A DNA stretch of 10,823 nucleotides from assembly GCA_035340095.1 (NCBI GenBank), contig DAORGN010000173.1:1-10823 (forward strand). Direction: 5' to 3'. Below the pieces are notes generated by a model. The model was not told the DNA's origin. It saw only the letters and a program-made list of their open reading frames with translations, and ran no database searches. Below, piece by piece: positions 6,754 through 10,823 of the stretch. The first letter of the stretch is position 1; each line of letters begins with the position of its first letter. This DNA is from JAEUKA01 sp035340095. GTDB lineage: Bacteria; Myxococcota_A; Polyangia; Palsa-1104; JAEUJZ01. The position numbers were made by a program, and so were the translations under genes.

Positions 6754-8664
6754 ATGACAATAGCTCCCTCTCTGCGCTGCTTTGAGTGCGGCGCAACCTA
6801 TCCCGCCTCGACGCGCACCTGTGAGCAAGATGGTGCGCCACTATGTCCCGAGACGGTAGGTCAGCACTGGAAAGTCGAAGGCGTGCTCGCGCCCCGGCTT
6901 GGCGGCGGTGTGTTCGCTGCGTTCCATGCGGCCACCGGAGTTCGCGCCGCCATCACGTTTTTCCCATCGGGAAGCACCAAGGATCAGGCCATCTTGGACC
7001 GCATCGCCCGCGAGCTTACGGGGCTGCGCATCCTCGACAAAAATCGCGGCATCCTGACTTTGATCGAAGAAGGCAGTGAACCCGACGGGTCACGCTTTCT
7101 GGTCCACGAGCTGGGGACGCTGCGGCTCTTGCAAGACATGCTGGATGAATGGCAAAAGCCGGATCGTGGCCTGCTGGACCCGCCGGTGGCGGCGCAGCTG
7201 GTGCGACCGCTTTTGTCGGCTTTGTCGACGGCACATCGCATCGGTGTCGCCCACGCCAGCCTGACACCTTTAGATATATATCTGCTTCCAGAAGGCGAGC
7301 CGGCAGAAGGCATCACGCGCGTCGTCGAAGCGCGGCTGCATGGTCTGCTCACGTTTCCGATGGGGCCCGAGCTGCGGCAAGCGGTCGCGGCGGATCTGCG
7401 GGCGATTGGCGCGACGCTGTTTGAGCTTTTGACGGGTCGTCGGCCTCCCGATTCCGTCGAAGCGCTGCGGGCGCTGCCGCTGCCGAAAGTGATGCAGTCG
7501 CCGGTTGGAAAAGTCGCGATGCGGGCGCTTGGTGGGACCGAGCAGCCGGTCTACCTGGGCGCCGAGGAAATGTTGCGCGCGCTGGTGACGACGATTCCGA
7601 CGGTGCTGGCTCCGCCCAACTTGGATATTGAAGCGGCGACGCGGGTCGATCCTGATCCGACGAAGCGCGCGCAACCGCAGAGCAAGAAAGTCGAAACGGT
7701 CAACACCAAGCCGACGGTGCCGGTCGAAATTTTGCAGACTCCCGCGCGGGCGGTGCCGTCGCAGCCGGTGTTGCCGCTTCCCGCGGCAGCGGGGCCGGTT
7801 CGCAGCGGGCTTACCGCCGAGCTGCACCAGGTGTCGATCCACGATCTAATGAAAGAGCGCGAACTTCTGCAAAAGCAGGGGCCAGTCGAGACGCTGGCTC
7901 GTTCGCCACAGCATCGATCGTCGGTGACCGACATGCCGATGATTCCGCCGCCGCCCGATGAGCTTGCGCCACCACCTGCGCCACCGTCACAAAGCTCGGG
8001 ACCCAGCAAGCTGGAAGCCCCGGTGGCGATGCCGCGCGAAGGCGTGTTCCAGGGGATTTCGTTCGGTCAGGAACCGACGATTCCGGCGGTGGTCAATGCG
8101 TCGCTTTTGGCGGCTTCAGCAGAGCGTTCGCAATACGGCACGGTCCCGGCAGAGCTGGTGCCTCGTCCGGCAGCCGGTGGTCAGGCCGACAAAGCGGCGA
8201 CAGGCGCATCGGTGGTTTCGGTCAGCGGCTCGCTGCCGAAACCGCTTCAGACGAGCGGAGCGCTGGTGATTCCGCCGCAGCCATCGGGTCCGGTCAGCGT
8301 TCCATCTAGCAAACCGCCATCCGTGAGCGCGAGCGGTGCGTCGTTTGAGCCGGTTCGTCTGGGCGGACCATCGGGTCCGGCGCGCGTGGTGTCGCGTCCG
8401 CCGACCGCGCCATCGCCTGGTCTGCCGCTGGAATACGAACCGACGCCTGCGGCAGGTCAGCCGCCCGTCGATCCAGATGGTGCGACCGAACCGGCCCCGG
8501 CACTGCGTCCCCTTGCGGCGGGTCAGGGCCAAAGCTCGACGGAACCAGCAACAAAGGCGGCGGCGCCGGTCCCTGCGGGGCGAGAACTGCCACCGTGGGT
8601 GTGGGCGGCCATCTTGGCGGTGGTCTGTCTGCTCGCGCTGCTCGCCGGACTGTTTGGTCGCTAG
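6754..8664 (+). CDS. Tail-anchored zinc-ribbon pseudokinase (Ser/Thr kinase-like)
   Basis: The 636-residue protein begins with a zinc-ribbon: C9-x2-C12, then C23 in the pattern CEQDGAPL, and C31. This motif often precedes kinase domains in myxobacteria. Residues 36-282 follow the Ser/Thr kinase fold: LGGG near the glycine loop (49-52), the helix-C glutamate E87, the hinge-like LVHEL (116-120), and the subdomain IX-like DLRAIGATLFELLTGRRPP (214-232). The catalytic residues are lost. The VAIK lysine is T68 (AAIT), HRDLKPxN is HASLTPLD (167-174) so the catalytic Asp is S169 and the Lys is T171, and DFG is LHG (195-197). It should therefore be unable to transfer phosphate and may bind partners or ligands instead. 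Residues 285-612 are a Pro/Ser/Ala linker, and one C-terminal helix (about 615-634, WVWAAILAVVCLLALLAGLF) should anchor it in the inner membrane with the bulk in the cytoplasm. The next gene begins 46 nt downstream. Confidence 0.85.
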   Translation: MTIAPSLRCFECGATYPASTRTCEQDGAPLCPETVGQHWKVEGVLAPRLGGGVFAAFHAATGVRAAITFFPSGSTKDQAILDRIARELTGLRILDKNRGILTLIEEGSEPDGSRFLVHELGTLRLLQDMLDEWQKPDRGLLDPPVAAQLVRPLLSALSTAHRIGVAHASLTPLDIYLLPEGEPAEGITRVVEARLHGLLTFPMGPELRQAVAADLRAIGATLFELLTGRRPPDSVEALRALPLPKVMQSPVGKVAMRALGGTEQPVYLGAEEMLRALVTTIPTVLAPPNLDIEAATRVDPDPTKRAQPQSKKVETVNTKPTVPVEILQTPARAVPSQPVLPLPAAAGPVRSGLTAELHQVSIHDLMKERELLQKQGPVETLARSPQHRSSVTDMPMIPPPPDELAPPPAPPSQSSGPSKLEAPVAMPREGVFQGISFGQEPTIPAVVNASLLAASAERSQYGTVPAELVPRPAAGGQADKAATGASVVSVSGSLPKPLQTSGALVIPPQPSGPVSVPSSKPPSVSASGASFEPVRLGGPSGPARVVSRPPTAPSPGLPLEYEPTPAAGQPPVDPDGATEPAPALRPLAAGQGQSSTEPATKAAAPVPAGRELPPWVWAAILAVVCLLALLAGLFGR

Positions 8665-8710
8665 CTGCTGCAAACCGGCTGCGACTCCGTGCTATGTAGG
8701 CCTTATTCCG
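8665..8710 (+). other. Short gap between pseudokinase and OmpA-like genes
   Basis: This 46-nt gap shows no hairpin or clear promoter, which supports co-transcription. TAGG at 8697-8700 is a weak Shine-Dalgarno candidate, 10 nt before the ATG at 8711. The downstream reading frame stays open back to 8336, but that extension lies inside the pseudokinase gene and is Arg-rich shadow sequence. Confidence 0.5.
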
Positions 8711-10663
8711 ATGCGCCTTCTGTGGTCCCGCCTTGTGCTCGTGTTCGCGCTGCTTGGCGTGGGATACGGCATGGCCGTCGCAGAACCTAGCGGTGATGGC
8801 TGTTTTCGCGGCCTAAGCCAAGACGGAACTGCCGGCACGCTGGATCTGCCAAGCGCTGATCCGGGCTGTCCCTGGCGGCTGCGCAGCGGTGCGTATTTGG
8901 GCGGTTTCGTCGAAGACGGTTACGTCATCGTGGGTGATCGCTTTCGCTCGATTGCGGGCGGCATGGCGATGGCGGCCACGCTCGGTCGGCATGTCGAACT
9001 GGGACTTCAGCTCGGGGCGCAGCTCGGACGGGCCGAGCAGATCGGGGGTCCGCTGGCGGGCACGACGGCGCCATCGCTTTTGTCGATGTCGCAGCTGAAA
9101 GTGCAGCTCAAGCTGTTTTCGCCGTGGGGCCGCTACGTTCATGTTGCGCTTTTGCCGTCGGTCCGCGTGCCGGGGACTGGCCAAGACTTTGTGCCAGCAC
9201 CGCTCAATACCGATGTGTCGATAGATGGGCTGCTGCAGGTTTCCCTACAGCCCAAGCTGCCGTTTTTGCCGCTGCGCCTGTCGATGCTGCTTGGCTACGC
9301 GCAGGACCGCAGCTTGCGTGCGCTGGATGCCCAGGACTGTATGGGAGGCACCGTCGCTGACTGCCTGCGAGTGCGGCTGGAAAGCACGGCAGCTTATGGC
9401 GTCGGCTTGCCGCGCGTGCGTGGTTCGCTGGGCGTCGAGTTGCCGCTTTCACTGCATCGGTTTTTGTCGATCACACCGGCTGTGATCTACCGAATCGAGG
9501 CGATTGTTGGGGATCCCGATCCGGTGCTGATCGCGCTGTTTGGGATGGGGTTTCCGGGGGCGCCGCTCCAGAGTCGCTTTCAGCAGTGGTTGACCATCGG
9601 CGGTCGCTTGGGCCTGGGAATTCCGCTGGCGATCGATTTTGGCGTGCGGGTCGGGCTGCAAAGTGCTGGCTACGCGATGGGCGCCAAGCTACCCAAAGTG
9701 ATGGGATTCGGCGGTCTGTCGTGGGAACTGGACTTGCTCGGTGACCATGGCGCGGGCGGGCGCAGCGGGTCTTTGACGAAAGCCCAGCCCAGTCCGTCGA
9801 CGGAACCCGTGCGATGTCGGGTGTCCGGTACGGTCCGCGATGCCCAGACGGGACAGGCGTTGGCCGATGCGGTGGTTCGTTTTGTCGGACAGCGTCACAA
9901 TGCGCTTCTCAGCGATGACAAAGGTGGGTTTGCGAGCGGTCCCCTTTTGTGCGGCGCGGTCTACATTGAAGCCAGTCGCGGCGATAGGCAGACGACGCGG
10001 ATTCCCGTGGTGCTGGCCGCTGGGGATTCGGAATCGGTCGAGCTTCGTCTGCCGCGGCGTGAGCGGACACAGAGCGGGGGTCTGTGGCTTCTTTTGCGGA
10101 CCGCCGACGGCACAAAGCCTGCGGTGTACGCGACGCTGAGCCGAGAAGGTCAGCAGCAGGCACTGCAAGGCGAACAAAGTGGGCTGTTTGCGCGCGTTGC
10201 GGCTGGGGCGTGGCTTTTGCGCGTCGATGCAGCCGGTTTTCTTTCGCGGGAGCAGACGGTGTTCATTAGCGATGGTGGCGAGCAGCGGGTCGAGCTTACG
10301 CTCCAGCGTCGCGGCGCCCAGCCCAAGGTGCAGCTTGGCCAAAGCGAGCTGGTGCTGCGCGAACCGCTCGTGTTTGTGCCGGCGAGCAGTGTGCTTTCCC
10401 CGGACAGCGAGCGGCTGCTGGATGAAGTGAGCGATCTGCTGATCCACCATCCAGAGGTCGCGCTTTTGCACATCGAACACCAGGCGGACTTGTCGATGAG
10501 CGATCCGCTGCTTCTGGAACAGCAGGTGATCGCGGTGCGGGATTATCTGGTTCAGCACGGAACCGCGCCCGAACGTCTGGTGGCGCGGCTTGTCGATGGT
10601 CCGCGGCGGGCCCCGGCGAAAATCGTTCTCAAGCTCTCGGCAGAACGCCGTCCGGCGCCTTAG
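8711..10663 (+). CDS. Exported envelope protein: beta-barrel, beta-sandwich domains and degenerate OmpA domain
   Basis: The start at 8711 is chosen because it gives a clean signal peptide: basic start MRLLWSR, hydrophobic core, and likely cleavage AVA-EP after residue 24. The mature part is about 626 residues. Residues 55-345 have alternating hydrophobic and Gly-rich strands typical of outer-membrane beta-barrels. Residues 367-447 resemble a carboxypeptidase-regulatory-like sandwich (SGTVRDAQTGQALADAVV), bounded by C369 and C414. Residues 455-533 are a second, PEGA-like sandwich (AGAWLLRVDAAGF). Residues 540-645 match the OmpA C-terminal peptidoglycan-binding domain (FVPASSVLSPDSERLLDEV). There GHTD has become HQAD (D593 kept), the loop after it is about three residues short, and the Arg that binds diaminopimelate aligns with Q605. 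Cysteines C31/C53 and C210/C218 may form disulfides. It probably bridges the outer membrane and periplasm, perhaps with weakened peptidoglycan binding. The GNAT gene starts 4 nt after its stop. Confidence 0.8.
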   Translation: MRLLWSRLVLVFALLGVGYGMAVAEPSGDGCFRGLSQDGTAGTLDLPSADPGCPWRLRSGAYLGGFVEDGYVIVGDRFRSIAGGMAMAATLGRHVELGLQLGAQLGRAEQIGGPLAGTTAPSLLSMSQLKVQLKLFSPWGRYVHVALLPSVRVPGTGQDFVPAPLNTDVSIDGLLQVSLQPKLPFLPLRLSMLLGYAQDRSLRALDAQDCMGGTVADCLRVRLESTAAYGVGLPRVRGSLGVELPLSLHRFLSITPAVIYRIEAIVGDPDPVLIALFGMGFPGAPLQSRFQQWLTIGGRLGLGIPLAIDFGVRVGLQSAGYAMGAKLPKVMGFGGLSWELDLLGDHGAGGRSGSLTKAQPSPSTEPVRCRVSGTVRDAQTGQALADAVVRFVGQRHNALLSDDKGGFASGPLLCGAVYIEASRGDRQTTRIPVVLAAGDSESVELRLPRRERTQSGGLWLLLRTADGTKPAVYATLSREGQQQALQGEQSGLFARVAAGAWLLRVDAAGFLSREQTVFISDGGEQRVELTLQRRGAQPKVQLGQSELVLREPLVFVPASSVLSPDSERLLDEVSDLLIHHPEVALLHIEHQADLSMSDPLLLEQQVIAVRDYLVQHGTAPERLVARLVDGPRRAPAKIVLKLSAERRPAP

Positions 10664-10667
10664 TCAC

Positions 10668-10823
10668 ATGGCTCTAGAACAACCTTTTCCGACGCTGCGC
10701 ATTGCCAGGGATTCCGATCTTGCTCTCATCGTGGCGACGTACAATGCGACCATTGCGTCGCGGCGCGTAACTGCGGATCTGGTTCCGGTGACTGTCGACA
10801 GCCGCCGGCCCTGGTTTGCGGCC
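10668..10823 (+). CDS. GNAT N-acetyltransferase, 5' part (amino-acid N-acyltransferase type)
   Basis: Only the first 52 residues are in the window; the gene runs off the right edge with an open frame. They read LRIARDSDLALIVATYNATI, then VTADLVPVT and SRRPWF. This is the N-terminal pattern of the phosphinothricin/L-amino acid N-acyltransferase branch of GNAT enzymes, in which an IYN-type motif is followed by a Thr-rich strand and a W-F pair. Such enzymes transfer an acetyl group from acetyl-CoA to the amino group of amino acids or analogues such as methionine sulfone. The acetyl-CoA-binding R/Q-x-x-G-x-G/A loop lies beyond the window, so substrate cannot be judged. The ATG is 4 nt after the OmpA-like stop with no visible ribosome site, suggesting translational coupling. 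Confidence 0.8.
   Translation, partial: MALEQPFPTLRIARDSDLALIVATYNATIASRRVTADLVPVTVDSRRPWFAA

Noticed and set aside
8281..8380. Repeat CCATCGGGTCCGG at 8281-8293 and 8368-8380
   Set aside because: It encodes similar Pro-Ser-Gly-Pro segments of the low-complexity linker, so codon and composition bias explain it.
8336..8710. An N-terminal extension of the OmpA-like gene back to 8336
   Set aside because: It overlaps the end of the pseudokinase gene, is Arg-rich, and would bury the clear signal peptide that begins at 8711.
9689..10558. A 289-codon minus-strand open frame
   Set aside because: It is antisense to the sandwich and OmpA domains, and its His/Arg/Gln-rich translation fits a shadow frame.

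Overview
The window looks like chromosomal DNA from a GC-rich, Gram-negative bacterium, most likely of the Myxococcota (former deltaproteobacterial) type. The main clues are a protein with an N-terminal C-x2-C zinc-ribbon joined to a kinase-like domain and a long Pro/Ser/Ala linker, a design common in myxobacteria. Next to it is an outer-membrane style protein with a signal peptide and an OmpA-like C-terminus. A crtI-crtB carotenoid pair and a cysteine-rich lipoprotein also fit. The taxonomic assignment is an inference from architecture and composition; no marker RNA gene is present.

Layout. Positions 1-178 hold no gene but carry a 15-16 bp imperfect direct repeat. Positions 179-2792 are a plus-strand carotenoid operon: crtI (phytoene desaturase) overlaps crtB (phytoene synthase) by 8 nt. 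The converging minus-strand unit, 6356 down to 2806, is lon (ATP-dependent protease) followed 8 nt later by a gene for a cysteine-rich lipoprotein of unknown function. The two units meet at a perfect 8-bp inverted repeat that contains both stop codons. Positions 6357-6753 form a divergent control region with three perfect inverted repeats. From 6754 a second plus-strand unit runs to the window's end: a tail-anchored pseudokinase, a 650-aa envelope protein (predicted beta-barrel, two beta-sandwich domains, degenerate OmpA domain), and the start of a GNAT acetyltransferase.

How the genes work together. CrtB condenses two geranylgeranyl diphosphates to phytoene and CrtI desaturates it, so the first unit makes coloured carotenoid precursors. 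Lon is a cytosolic quality-control and regulatory protease; why a lipoprotein gene is coupled behind it is unclear. The pseudokinase and the OmpA-like protein are adjacent (46-nt gap) and probably co-expressed. One is predicted to be anchored in the inner membrane by its C-terminal helix and the other to sit in the outer membrane, so a shared envelope role is plausible but unproven.

The most interesting material is the pseudokinase, which has lost the Lys, HRD-Asp and DFG-Asp of active kinases, together with its envelope partner whose OmpA domain has lost the canonical peptidoglycan-binding Arg. The unfamiliar cysteine-rich lipoprotein behind lon is the next candidate. I see no mobile element, CRISPR array, tRNA or rRNA.
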